Assembly: GCA_964429915.1 (NCBI GenBank)
Contig: CAYSDZ010000011.1
Coordinates: forward strand, 1-64,000
DNA length: 64,000 nucleotides
From: Alteromonas_F sp964429915
GTDB taxonomy: Bacteria; Pseudomonadota; Gammaproteobacteria; Enterobacterales; Alteromonadaceae
Reading direction: 5' to 3'
Under the pieces are notes generated by a model that worked only from the letters and a program-made list of their open reading frames with translations, was not told where the DNA came from and made no database searches. Positions 15,806-24,636 of the stretch are shown piece after piece. Every line of letters starts with the position of its first letter. The first letter of the stretch is position 1. The position numbers were made by a program, and so were the translations under genes.

Positions 15806-16648
15806 TTATTTTTGGTTAGCAAAGTCTTTCATACTGTGCCGTTCGTGCATTTGCTCATCACCCCAAGACTTATTCACTAATACCGCACGTTTTGCTGCTG
15901 GTCTATCGTTAATGGCATTGGCCCATCGTTGTAAATTTGTGTACTCGTGCACTTGCAAAAATTCTGCTGCATCATAGAGGCGACCCAGAACCAATCCGCC
16001 ATACCACGGCCAAATGGCCATATCTGCAATAGAATACTCTTCACCAGCGATAAACGCATGCTTAGCCAGTTGTTGGTCAAGTACGTCTAACTGACGTTTT
16101 GTTTCCATTGCATAGCGATTGATGGGGTACTCATATTTTTCTGGTGCATAACTATAAAAGTGACCAAATCCTCCGCCAAGAAATGGCGCACTGCCCATTT
16201 GCCAAAACAACCAATTCATTGTTTCAGTGCGCTGTGCATGAGAAGTGGGCAAAAAAGCAGAGAATTTTTCAGCCAAATACACCAAAATAGAACCAGATTC
16301 AAACACCCTTGTCTCCGGCTTGGTTGTTGTATCAAGCAGGGCCGGAATTTTCGAGTTGGGATTGATGGCAACAAATTCATCGCCAAACTGGTCGCCGTTA
16401 TGGATACTGATTAAGTACGCATCATACTCGGCATCGCTAAAGCCTTTTTCAATAAGCTCTTCGAACATCAACGTCGCTTTCACGCCGTTTGGTGTTGCCA
16501 TTGAGTACAGTTGAAACGGATGCTTTCCCCTTGGCAGAGCGCGAGGATATCGACTGCCTGCTGTAGGTCTGTTTATACTGGCAAATTGCCCACCATTTTC
16601 GTCGTCGAAGGTCCAAACTTTTGGTGGTATATAGGGTGCGTCTGACAT
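15806..16648 (-). CDS. yghU: Glutathione S-transferase family, YghU-type disulfide-bond oxidoreductase
   Basis: This 280-residue cytosolic protein matches YghU. The N-terminal extension YIPPKVWTFDDENGG leads into a thioredoxin-like GST domain (LYSMATPNGVKATLM, NPNSKIPALLD, FESGSILVYLAEKF). The helical C-terminal domain carries EEYSIADMAIWPWYG. YghU binds two glutathiones and reduces disulfides or organic peroxides. It is transcribed alone on the minus strand; a TATAAT lies upstream in that direction near 16690-16700. The assignment as YghU over other GSTs is based on the N-terminal extension and length. Confidence 0.9.
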   Translation of the reverse strand: MSDAPYIPPKVWTFDDENGGQFASINRPTAGSRYPRALPRGKHPFQLYSMATPNGVKATLMFEELIEKGFSDAEYDAYLISIHNGDQFGDEFVAINPNSKIPALLDTTTKPETRVFESGSILVYLAEKFSAFLPTSHAQRTETMNWLFWQMGSAPFLGGGFGHFYSYAPEKYEYPINRYAMETKRQLDVLDQQLAKHAFIAGEEYSIADMAIWPWYGGLVLGRLYDAAEFLQVHEYTNLQRWANAINDRPAAKRAVLVNKSWGDEQMHERHSMKDFANQK

Positions 16649-16744
16649 GCGATTTCCTTGTGTAGTGCTTCATCTCTCTACATTGACCGTTTATTATAGA
16701 GATAGTGTTCACAATACACTCAATACCTATTGCAGGATCGTTTT

Positions 16745-17191
16745 TTACAACATATTGCTTTGGGGTTTCAAAGTAGCAGTAGCCACGCTGACTTCAAGTA
16801 AGAAAGCAATTAACCCGCCGGTAATAAACGCAATTGCGCTAAAGAACAAGACCAAAATAACGTTATCCAAATTGGCGTTAGCTTTACCACTTAATAGGAT
16901 CACGATGATGGTGCTGCACACCACTACCGCAGCTGCGGTAAGAAAATTAATGGCCCAGTTGGCTAATTTTAAACGACGAGCAAGTGACCGGACTTCTCGC
17001 TTTTCTCTTGGACTGAGTTTTTCTACGGTCATTTCAAAGTGTTCTTCAAACCACCGTAAGCGGTCAATAATTCGGGCGACTCGGCCCGTTACCACATTCA
17101 GCATGGTGCCAATACCCACGATAAGAAATACCGGTGTTAACGCAATTTGAATCAGTTGAACCACTGTTTGTGCGTCGTTAGGGTTCGTCAT
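16745..17191 (-). CDS. DUF2721 family membrane protein
   Basis: This 148-residue protein has three predicted membrane segments: about residues 13-35 (LTPVFLIVGIGTMLNVVTG), 77-100 (WAINFLTAAAVVVCSTIIV) and 107-130 (VILVLFFSAIAFITGGLIA). A charged cytoplasmic linker RIIDRLRWFEEHFE with LSPREKREVRSL lies between the first two. That matches DUF2721, whose function is unknown. It follows the RNase P RNA gene on the same strand. I can assign the family but not a role. Confidence 0.82.
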   Translation of the reverse strand: MTNPNDAQTVVQLIQIALTPVFLIVGIGTMLNVVTGRVARIIDRLRWFEEHFEMTVEKLSPREKREVRSLARRLKLANWAINFLTAAAVVVCSTIIVILLSGKANANLDNVILVLFFSAIAFITGGLIAFLLEVSVATATLKPQSNML

Positions 17192-17240
17192 GCTTTCTTT
17201 ACTCTTTTATTTGTGTGTAACCTGTTATATATGTGAAAGG

Positions 17241-17596
<356 letters not shown>

Positions 17597-17600
17597 TCCT

Positions 17601-17630
17601 ATTATAGCGGCTTATTGGTCTATTGTGGAA
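17601..17630 (-). promoter_or_regulatory. rnpB promoter
   Basis: On the minus strand a TTCCAC (-35, 17625-17630) and a perfect TATAAT (-10, 17601-17606) are 18 bp apart. The expected start falls 6-8 bases downstream, at the rnpB 5' end. The -35 element lies inside the last codons of the yebC-family gene. Confidence 0.68.
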
Positions 17631-18342
17631 GTATTGCGTTGTGATATACGTCTTGTACATCGTCGCAATCGTTTAGCATATCCATGAATTTTTCGAACAT
17701 AGGCAAATCTTCTTCGCTAATATCAACGTGAGTTTGTGGCACAAAACTGATCTCATCAGTATCAATAGTTAAGTCAGGATACGCTTCTGTCAATGCCGTT
17801 TTCACCGCGTAGAACTCGGTATGCGGTGCGAACACGGTTATCGTGCCTTTTTCTAGTTCAACCTCTGTCACATCAACATCGGCTTCCATCAGAACTTCCA
17901 AAATAGCCTCGTCATCGTCACCTGAAAATTGAAAAATGGCTTGATGATCGAACATGTGAGCCACCGCGCCCGGCGCGCCAATTTTTGCATTGGTTTTGGT
18001 AAAACAATTACGTACATCAGTGATGGTGCGGTTGTTGTTGTCGGTTAAACAGTCCACGATCACCATACAATTTCCTGGGCCAAAGCCTTCGTAACGCGCA
18101 GGAACAAAGTCTTCTCCAGCGCCACCTGCGGCTTTGTCGATGGCCTTTTCGATAACATGGCTGGGAACCTGATCTTTCTTAGCCTTTTCCATTAATCGCT
18201 TCAGCGATAAGTTAGTGTCGGGGTCAGCCCCTCCATTTTTTGCACATACGTAAATTTCTTTACCGTATTTTGAATATATTTTGGTTTTTGCGCCGGCGGT
18301 TTTTGCCATGGCGGCTTTTCTTACTTCAAAGGCTCTACCCAT
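17620..18342 (-). CDS. YebC/PmpR family transcriptional regulator (YeeN-like)
   Basis: This 240-residue protein belongs to the YebC/PmpR/TACO1 family. The N-terminus MGRAFEVRKAAMAKTAGAKT and KIYSKYGKEIYVCAKNGG is closer to E. coli YeeN than to YebC, while the C-terminal MLNDCDDVQDVYHN is the general family signature. Family members act as DNA-binding regulators or help ribosomes through proline-rich stretches. The frame is open 21 codons further upstream, but the ATG at 18342 gives the conserved start and has a purine-rich ribosome site. Which paralogue it represents is uncertain. Confidence 0.9.
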   Translation of the reverse strand: MGRAFEVRKAAMAKTAGAKTKIYSKYGKEIYVCAKNGGADPDTNLSLKRLMEKAKKDQVPSHVIEKAIDKAAGGAGEDFVPARYEGFGPGNCMVIVDCLTDNNNRTITDVRNCFTKTNAKIGAPGAVAHMFDHQAIFQFSGDDDEAILEVLMEADVDVTEVELEKGTITVFAPHTEFYAVKTALTEAYPDLTIDTDEISFVPQTHVDISEEDLPMFEKFMDMLNDCDDVQDVYHNAILPQ

Positions 18343-18409
18343 TGGGTACTCTCTTCTCTTTACTCGTGATTGTCGAATTTGTTGGGTAAGTTTACCCAAC
18401 ACCATAGAT

Positions 18410-19504
18410 CTAGGGCAAATGCTCTTTTTTCAGATAATCCATCGATTGCATTTCTTGCAAACGACTTAGGCAGCGTCGAAATTCGAAATTTAACAGGCCG
18501 TCAGTATACAAATGTTCCATATCGACTTCTGCCGACATAATCACTTTCACATTACGCTCGTAAAATTCATCGACCATAGCAATAAAACGCCTCGCCGCAT
18601 CATCATTTCCACCGCCCATTTGTTTGACATCAGCAATCAAAACAGTGTGGTACAAACGACTCAATTCAATATAGTCGGCCTGCCCTCTTGGCCCACCACA
18701 TAAGTCGTCAAAGCTTATCATCAACACCCCATCGGAAAACCTAATGACAGGAATGCTTCGATTATTGATTTCAATCGGTACGCCTATTTCGCCTGGCTCG
18801 CATGATAGCTGCTCGAAGTAGGTATGAAGATTGTTGTTCGCGTCTTCGTCTAAGGGAAAATGGTAAATTTCGGCTTGTTCAAGCGTTCTAAGTCGATAGT
18901 CAACACCGCTGTCCACATTAACAACCACCGTGCGTTCGTTAATCAGTTTAATAGCCGGAAGAAAGCGTGCTCGTTGTAAGCCATTTTTATATAAGTCGTC
19001 TGGTACAATGTTCGAGGTTGCAACGAGCACGATACCCTGTGCTAGCAGGGCCTCCATAAGCGTACCTAGAATCATTGCATCTGTGATATCCGACACAAAG
19101 AATTCATCAAAACAAATTATTTTTGTCTCTTTAGCAAGTTTGGAAGCAATTTTAGGTAAAGGGTCTTGCTCTCCAGCAGATTGCTTTAATTCGTCGTGAA
19201 TACGATGCATAAACCGGTGAAAATGCGTACGCATTTTATTATTAAATGGCAAGCACTCATAAAAGGTATCAACTAAGTACGTTTTGCCGCGCCCTACGCC
19301 ACCCCAAAAATAAATTCCCTTGACTGAGGTTTGAGGTGGTTGATCCCACATTTGGCGTATTTTTTCTTTCCAGCCTGTGCGCTTGGGCGAAAATAGTAAG
19401 TCGTCGTACAAACGCTGTAGCTCTTTGACTGCATTTTCCTGAGCTGCGTCATAGCTAAAATCGTCTCTTTTTAGATCCTGTTGATACTTTTCCCAAGGCG
19501 TCAT
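18410..19504 (-). CDS. zapE: Cell division protein ZapE (AFG1-like ATPase)
   Basis: This 364-residue AAA-type ATPase has Walker A GGVGRGKT at residues 68-75 and Walker B IICFDEFFVSD near 135, followed by DAMILGTLMEAL. ZapE binds FtsZ and affects Z-ring stability. The ATG at 19504 is preferred over a TTG six codons upstream because a GAGGAG ribosome site lies 10 bases before it. It is divergent from zapG-degQ-degS, as in E. coli. Confidence 0.94.
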   Translation of the reverse strand: MTPWEKYQQDLKRDDFSYDAAQENAVKELQRLYDDLLFSPKRTGWKEKIRQMWDQPPQTSVKGIYFWGGVGRGKTYLVDTFYECLPFNNKMRTHFHRFMHRIHDELKQSAGEQDPLPKIASKLAKETKIICFDEFFVSDITDAMILGTLMEALLAQGIVLVATSNIVPDDLYKNGLQRARFLPAIKLINERTVVVNVDSGVDYRLRTLEQAEIYHFPLDEDANNNLHTYFEQLSCEPGEIGVPIEINNRSIPVIRFSDGVLMISFDDLCGGPRGQADYIELSRLYHTVLIADVKQMGGGNDDAARRFIAMVDEFYERNVKVIMSAEVDMEHLYTDGLLNFEFRRCLSRLQEMQSMDYLKKEHLP

Positions 19505-19653
19505 TGCGCCATTTCTCCTCAACTTAGTGCTAAACTACAAATGGACTTACCGTTTTTACTGCACTCACCTGCTTGAAATAAAAACATAAGGCCATAATTT
19601 AACATGTAATCGCGGTAGAATCGCGCTCTATAATGAGTGTTTTGGAGTAAACA

Positions 19654-20106
19654 GTGGAAATTTTACTTTCGTTAGGATTGTTAATAGTGGGTGGCATTAT
19701 TGGTTTTTTTGCTGCACGGCATTGGTATAACAAAGGCGCTTCGCAAGAATCGATCACCCAAGCAACAAGCGAGTTGAAAGCCTTGCTTTCTCAACAATCC
19801 GAGCATCATGTTTTTCAATCAAAGCAACTGATTGAAAATATTGAAAAACAGTGTGCTTCGTTACGCGAACAGATACGGGCTTATGAAAATTTACTGACTC
19901 CTGATAACGAGTCAACAAAAGAGTCTGTCCATTATTTCGGTGAACAGGCTGATACGTATTTACGTAACCAACTTGATAAGGGTTCCCGATTAGAACTTTC
20001 TAGCCAGTCAGACACGCAGCCGCGCGATTTTGCTCAAGCCGGTTCTGGGCTATTCACAGGGAAAGGGGAAGTAGTCGTCGAAAAGGATCAGGGAACCAAA
20101 TCATAA
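19654..20106 (+). CDS. zapG: ZapG/YhcB family (DUF1043) inner-membrane protein
   Basis: This 150-residue protein has one N-terminal membrane segment (LLSLGLLIVGGIIGFFAARH, residues 4-23), then a long charged helical region likely to form coiled coil (about 35-85). A low-complexity tail follows, with the DFAQAGSGLFTG motif near the end that is typical of DUF1043. YhcB/ZapG links cell division and envelope growth. The start is GTG at 19654 after TTTTGGAG. Position between zapE and degQ is conserved. A TATAAT at about 19630 may be the -10 of its promoter. Confidence 0.9.
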   Translation: MEILLSLGLLIVGGIIGFFAARHWYNKGASQESITQATSELKALLSQQSEHHVFQSKQLIENIEKQCASLREQIRAYENLLTPDNESTKESVHYFGEQADTYLRNQLDKGSRLELSSQSDTQPRDFAQAGSGLFTGKGEVVVEKDQGTKS

Positions 20107-20167
20107 TCTTGACGTCTTTATTTAGTTAAATTTATTTACATGTTTATATGTAGGAGAAGTTCAGTCT

Positions 20168-21532
20168 ATGAGAATGTTTGTTCGCAAGTCGCTTATCGCT
20201 TCGAGTATTGCTTTAAGTACTTTGGCTGTTTCCTTGCCAAGCTATTCCGCTTTACCGTTTTTGAATTCGAGCAAAGATGAAGTTCCTTCTCTCGCCCCTA
20301 TGTTGCAAGAGGCGACGCCTGCAGTAGTGAGTATTGCTGTAGAGGGAACACAAACCTCACGTCAGCGTGTACCCGAAATGTTTAGATACTTTTTTGGCGC
20401 ACCACAAGAGCAAGTACAAGAGCGTCCATTTAGAGGACTGGGCTCTGGAGTGATCATCGACGCTGAAAAAGGCTATGTCGTCACCAACAATCACGTTGTG
20501 GATAATGCAGACGAAATTACCGTTAAATTAACCGACGGTCGTGAATTCACTGCGAAAAAACTAGGCTCAGATGCACAAAGCGACATTGCGCTTTTAAAAA
20601 TTGAACCCGAAAAGCTCACTGCATTGCCTTTATCCAACTCGGACAAATTGTTGGTGGGTGACTTTGTTGTCGCGATAGGAAATCCGTTTGGCTTAAATCA
20701 AACTGTCACCTCAGGCATCGTTAGTGCATTAGGTCGTTCTGGGTTAAATATAGGCGCGTATGAAGATTTTATTCAAACCGACGCAGCTATAAACCGAGGG
20801 AATTCGGGCGGGGCTTTAGTTAACTTAAAGGGCGAATTAGTTGGTATTAATACGGCTATTTTTGGTCCAAACGGCGGTAATGTGGGTATCGGTTTTGCTA
20901 TTCCGAGCAACATGATGAAACGCTTGGTAGACCAAATTATCGAGTTCGGCGAGGTGCGAAGAGGGTTATTAGGCATATTAGGCGATGATATCGACGCTGG
21001 TTTAGCCGAAGCCATGAACTCAAAGATCAATAAAGGGGCTTTCGTGAGTGAAGTTCAACCCGATTCAGCCGCAGATAAAGGCGGTCTTGAAGCGGGTGAT
21101 ATCATTACTTCTGTAGACGGAAGAAAACTGGAAAGCTTCCAAGAGCTGCGCGCCATCATCAGTAGTATGGGTGCAGGTGCCGAGGTAGATTTAACAGTCT
21201 GGCGACAGGGCAAAAATCTAGATTTGACGGTAATACTAGATGATGCGTCAGATACAGAAGTCACTGCTGCCGAAATGCACCCTGCTCTACAAGGTGCAAC
21301 ATTAGCGCCAGGTCAAGATATAAGAGGCAATGCGGGTATTGAAGTCACAGAGGTAGAAAACAACAGCCCTGCTGCTCGTTTCGGCTTACAGGAAAAAGAC
21401 GTTATTGTTGCTGTAAACCGCAAACGCGTTACCTCACTCAGTGATTTCCGGGGTGCATTGGATAACTCGTCAGGGGTTATTGCAATTAACGTGAATAGAG
21501 GCAATAAGAGTCTTTACTTAGTGATCCGCTAA
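20168..21532 (+). CDS. degQ: Periplasmic serine endoprotease DegQ (Do family)
   Basis: This 454-residue HtrA protease starts with a signal peptide (about residues 1-28, cut near SYSA-LP). The trypsin-like triad is H109 (TNNHVV), D139 (SDIALL) and S213 (RGNSGGAL). Two PDZ domains follow, about 260-345 and 370-450. It degrades or refolds damaged periplasmic proteins as an oligomer. The order zapG-degQ-degS matches E. coli, favouring DegQ over DegP. A 9-bp hairpin separates it from degS. Confidence 0.95.
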   Translation: MRMFVRKSLIASSIALSTLAVSLPSYSALPFLNSSKDEVPSLAPMLQEATPAVVSIAVEGTQTSRQRVPEMFRYFFGAPQEQVQERPFRGLGSGVIIDAEKGYVVTNNHVVDNADEITVKLTDGREFTAKKLGSDAQSDIALLKIEPEKLTALPLSNSDKLLVGDFVVAIGNPFGLNQTVTSGIVSALGRSGLNIGAYEDFIQTDAAINRGNSGGALVNLKGELVGINTAIFGPNGGNVGIGFAIPSNMMKRLVDQIIEFGEVRRGLLGILGDDIDAGLAEAMNSKINKGAFVSEVQPDSAADKGGLEAGDIITSVDGRKLESFQELRAIISSMGAGAEVDLTVWRQGKNLDLTVILDDASDTEVTAAEMHPALQGATLAPGQDIRGNAGIEVTEVENNSPAARFGLQEKDVIVAVNRKRVTSLSDFRGALDNSSGVIAINVNRGNKSLYLVIR

Positions 21533-21545
21533 TATTTTATAACTC

Positions 21546-21575
21546 CATAGCGCCGGTTGCTTAGCTGGCGCTATG
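21546..21575 (+). terminator. Hairpin between degQ and degS
   Basis: CATAGCGCC at 21546-21554 pairs perfectly with GGCGCTATG at 21567-21575 around a 12-nt loop. The next bases are ACTTCTCACT, without a U-tract, so it is at best a partial terminator or an mRNA-stabilising structure. It lies 14 bp after the degQ stop codon. Confidence 0.5.
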
Positions 21576-21643
21576 ACTTCTCACTAGAGTTAAAGTGAGT
21601 CGAATGCTATCCTTACACTCTGGTTTAATTAATTCTATTCATC

Positions 21644-22714
21644 GTGACTAAGTCAATCATCGGCCCTCTTTCCTTTCTTTTTCGTTCTGCATTGTTAGGC
21701 GTAGTGTTTGCTGGTTTGATATTATTAGTCGTCCCCGAGCTACGTACGAGCAACGGCTTGTTCGATACATGGCTAGGTAAAACTGACCCTCGAAAAGGGA
21801 GGATCAGTTATTACGAAGCGCTAAGCCGATCTGCACCTGCGGTAGTGAACATTTATACACAAGGAACGATTAATTCAGTTAGCCGTTTCGGAAACAGGAC
21901 CTTCGAACGAAACGATTTAGGCTCTGGGGTGATCATGACCGAAAATGGTTATTTGCTTACCTGTTACCACGTAGTAGAAAATGCCGATAATATTTACGTT
22001 TTTCTTCAAGACGGGCAACGTTTTGAAGCTGAAATGGTAGGCTTTGACCGCCCCTCTGACTTGGCTGTTCTAAAAGTACACGCTGAAAACCTACCCACTA
22101 TTCCACAACTTGAGCACACCGATTTACGTGTTGGCGATACGGTTATGGCAATAGGCAACCCATTAAATCTAGGACAAACGGTAACCCATGGTATTGTTAG
22201 TAGCCCCGGCAGAATAGGCCTATGGAATTATGTCGATTTTATTCAAACCGATGCTGTACTCAATAAAGGGAACTCTGGGGGTGCGCTAATCGATAGCAAT
22301 GGATTTTTAGTTGGCATTACTAATGCAAGTTTTTTAACTAGCGATAGTAGACGACGGGTACAAAGCGTAGACGGAATTAGTTTTGCAGTACCTTACGAAG
22401 TGGCGATTAAAGTCATGGATAGCATTATTACTCATGGTAGAGTAGTTCGAGGACAACTCGGTTTTGAAGGTGATACGGGATTTAATATTCCCGGCATTTT
22501 AGTGACTAAGGTGACACCTAATGGACCTGCGTTTAATGCCGGCCTTCGGCCTGACGATATTGTTTTATCCATTGATGGCGAAAGAATAGTGAACGCATCT
22601 AAAACGCTTGAACGGATTTCTGAAACGCCTCCGGGAACTGAGCTAAGTTTAACCATTGACAGACAAGGCAACTTGCTTCAGTTGGTGGCGCAGGTGGCGG
22701 CTGCCGAAGTATAG
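21644..22714 (+). CDS. degS: Membrane-anchored site-1 protease DegS
   Basis: This 356-residue HtrA protease has an N-terminal membrane anchor (about residues 12-31) in place of a cleaved signal, and one PDZ domain (about 265-350). The triad is H109, D139 and S211 (KGNSGGAL). DegS senses unfolded outer-membrane proteins through the PDZ domain and cuts anti-sigma factor RseA, starting the sigma-E response. The start is GTG at 21644. A cysteine (C107) lies two residues before the catalytic histidine in TCYHVV, where relatives usually carry asparagine. It converges with murA at an 8-bp gap. Confidence 0.94.
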   Translation: MTKSIIGPLSFLFRSALLGVVFAGLILLVVPELRTSNGLFDTWLGKTDPRKGRISYYEALSRSAPAVVNIYTQGTINSVSRFGNRTFERNDLGSGVIMTENGYLLTCYHVVENADNIYVFLQDGQRFEAEMVGFDRPSDLAVLKVHAENLPTIPQLEHTDLRVGDTVMAIGNPLNLGQTVTHGIVSSPGRIGLWNYVDFIQTDAVLNKGNSGGALIDSNGFLVGITNASFLTSDSRRRVQSVDGISFAVPYEVAIKVMDSIITHGRVVRGQLGFEGDTGFNIPGILVTKVTPNGPAFNAGLRPDDIVLSIDGERIVNASKTLERISETPPGTELSLTIDRQGNLLQLVAQVAAAEV

Positions 22715-22731
22715 GTATTCGCCTATACTTC
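22706..22731. terminator. Perfect palindrome over both degS and murA stop codons
   Basis: GAAGTATAGG (22706-22715) and CCTATACTTC (22722-22731) form a 10-bp perfect stem with a 6-nt loop. Each arm encodes a Glu-Val-stop end: the degS TAG on the plus strand and the murA TAG on the minus strand. It can fold in transcripts of both directions, though U-tracts are weak. Confidence 0.65.
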
Positions 22732-23988
22732 TTTAACTCGTTGTATATCCGCTCCTAAACCATTTAATTTAAGCTCAATGGCCTCGTAACCACGATCTAA
22801 ATGGTAGATTCGATTAACGTGTGTTTCGCCTTTCGCCACTAAACCAGCAATAACCAAACTGGCTGAAGCACGCAGGTCAGTTGCCATAACGGGCGCCCCC
22901 TTCAACTCTGAACTACCAGGCGATACAGCACTGTTCCCTTCTAAAGCAATTTGCGCTCCCATACGTTGCAACTCTGGAACATGCATAAAGCGATTTTCGA
23001 AAATGGTTTCTGTGATCACACCCGTGCCCTCGGCAATACAATTCAATGTCACAAACTGTGCTTGCATATCGGTGGGAAAGCCCGGATGAGGCGCTGTTTT
23101 CAGTTTTACCGCCTTGGGTTTTTCACCTTTCATATCTAACGAAACCCAGTTTTCGCCAGTCTCGATATGTGCCCCTGCTTGCGTTAATTTACTTAACACC
23201 GCATCTAGCGTATCGGGAGCTGCATTTTCACAGCGAATCGAGCCACCTGTTGCAGCAGCGGCAACGAGAAACGTACCCGTTTCTATGCGGTCAGGAAGTA
23301 CCGTGTGCTTAGCTCCAGATAACGATTCAACACCTTGAATGTAAATGCTATCAGTACCTGCTCCACTCACGTTTGCACCCATATTATTCAAACATAAGGC
23401 TAAATCCACAATCTCAGGCTCTCTAGCGGCATTTTCAATGACAGTGTCACCTTCAGCTAACGCTGCTGCCATCATTAAGTTTTCTGTTGCCCCTACACTC
23501 ACCATATCCATAAATATTCTGGCACCTTTAAGGCGTTTAGGCACAGATGCACGAATATAGCCTTCATCGACTTCAATGATCGCACCCATTTGTTTTAAAC
23601 CTTCAAGGTGAAGATTAACGGGCCTTGCTCCAATAGCACAGCCTCCGGGAAGTGATACATTCGCTTTGCCATGCTTAGCCAAGAGCGGGCCTAAAACTAA
23701 AATAGACGCTCGCATGGTACGAACAAGATCGTATGATGCAGTAACGCTATTTAATGTATTGGCTGAAATACTCACCGTGTTGCCTTTAGCGCGCTCTACC
23801 TTTGCCCCTAAATTTTCTAGTAAGGAGCAGGTCGTACTGATGTCTCGCAAGGCCGGCACATTGGTAAACTGACAAACCTCATCAGTGAGGAGGCTTGTCA
23901 TAAGTAGTGGTAATGCGGCGTTTTTTGCCCCTGAAATAGTTACAGAGCCCGACAATGGGCCACTGCTTTTAATTACTAATTTATCCAT
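22723..23988 (-). CDS. murA: UDP-N-acetylglucosamine 1-carboxyvinyltransferase
   Basis: This 421-residue enzyme carries out the first committed step of peptidoglycan synthesis, adding enolpyruvate to UDP-GlcNAc. The catalytic cysteine is C117 in LPGGCAIGARP, which is the fosfomycin target. The N-terminal SGAKNAALPLL and RDI motifs and the C-terminal TDLRASASLVIAGL are standard. It follows ibaG by 27 bp and ends the mla-ibaG-murA gene series, as in E. coli. Its stop codon lies in a palindrome shared with degS. Confidence 0.98.
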   Translation of the reverse strand: MDKLVIKSSGPLSGSVTISGAKNAALPLLMTSLLTDEVCQFTNVPALRDISTTCSLLENLGAKVERAKGNTVSISANTLNSVTASYDLVRTMRASILVLGPLLAKHGKANVSLPGGCAIGARPVNLHLEGLKQMGAIIEVDEGYIRASVPKRLKGARIFMDMVSVGATENLMMAAALAEGDTVIENAAREPEIVDLALCLNNMGANVSGAGTDSIYIQGVESLSGAKHTVLPDRIETGTFLVAAAATGGSIRCENAAPDTLDAVLSKLTQAGAHIETGENWVSLDMKGEKPKAVKLKTAPHPGFPTDMQAQFVTLNCIAEGTGVITETIFENRFMHVPELQRMGAQIALEGNSAVSPGSSELKGAPVMATDLRASASLVIAGLVAKGETHVNRIYHLDRGYEAIELKLNGLGADIQRVKEV

Positions 23989-24015
23989 GTCGATGTTTGA
24001 CTCGCACTCTTTACG

Positions 24016-24273
24016 CTAAAGGGGTTCGTGAAACTGACGTTCTCGTTGCCAATCTTTTGCGCTAAACGTTTTAATTGATATAGCGTGCAATGTTCCATCA
24101 GCAACCTTTTCAGAAAGAGGAGCATAAACAGCCTGTTGACGTTTTACTCGACTCATGGAGACTAATTCGTCGCCAACAGCAATAATTTGATAATGCGACC
24201 CTTCACTTTTTACATGTATTTCGTCAACAGAAAGTGATTCGAGCAATAATGCTTTAATTTCTTCGTTCGTCAT
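24016..24273 (-). CDS. ibaG: BolA-family protein IbaG
   Basis: This 85-residue protein has the BolA fold. Conserved parts are VKSEGSHYQIIAVGDEL, the RVKRQQAVYAPL helix with its helix-turn-helix-like positions, and the C-terminal ALHAISIK-type segment (here LHAISIKTF). IbaG binds glutaredoxin and iron-sulfur clusters and influences acid tolerance and envelope integrity. Its place between mlaB and murA is the conserved one, which separates it from BolA itself. Confidence 0.92.
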   Translation of the reverse strand: MTNEEIKALLLESLSVDEIHVKSEGSHYQIIAVGDELVSMSRVKRQQAVYAPLSEKVADGTLHAISIKTFSAKDWQRERQFHEPL

Positions 24274-24292
24274 AGTTTTTTAACATTCAGAA

Positions 24293-24622
24293 TTAATTCG
24301 CGCCGGAATTGATTAGCGAACACACTCCGCTAAGCGCTGCTAGTTGATGAAGTTTATCAGGTACCGCACAAAAAGTAATGCTCACTCTCTCCTTCAACGC
24401 ATCTCTTTTTAAGTTAAGTAACCATGCAAGACCTGCGCTATCAACAGAACCGACCGTGCTCAAGTCCATACGTATATCAGCAGCTGTTTTTAGCGCTGCG
24501 ATATCTGTTTTGCTTAACGCCATCCAGCCATCCTCGGAAAGCGTGTCTCTTGTCAACGCTGATTGTTCGGAGCGCAGACGTAAACGTTCGCTTTGTTGTT
24601 CGAAAGACAATATATTAGACAT
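24293..24622 (-). CDS. mlaB: STAS-domain protein MlaB
   Basis: This 109-residue protein has a STAS domain, seen in the DLSTVGSVDSAGLAWLLNL segment (about residues 53-72), where the serine lies at the usual interaction site. MlaB is the cytoplasmic accessory subunit of the MlaFEDB transporter and is needed for its assembly. The C-terminal part is divergent, as usual for MlaB. It is between mlaC and ibaG on the same strand. Confidence 0.9.
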   Translation of the reverse strand: MSNILSFEQQSERLRLRSEQSALTRDTLSEDGWMALSKTDIAALKTAADIRMDLSTVGSVDSAGLAWLLNLKRDALKERVSITFCAVPDKLHQLAALSGVCSLINSGAN

Positions 24623-24636
24623 ACTTGATAGACCGA

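Noticed and set aside
16647..17150. 167-codon frame antisense to the DUF2721 gene
   Set aside because: The minus-strand protein has three clean membrane helices and a known family; the plus-strand frame has neither start signal nor similarity.
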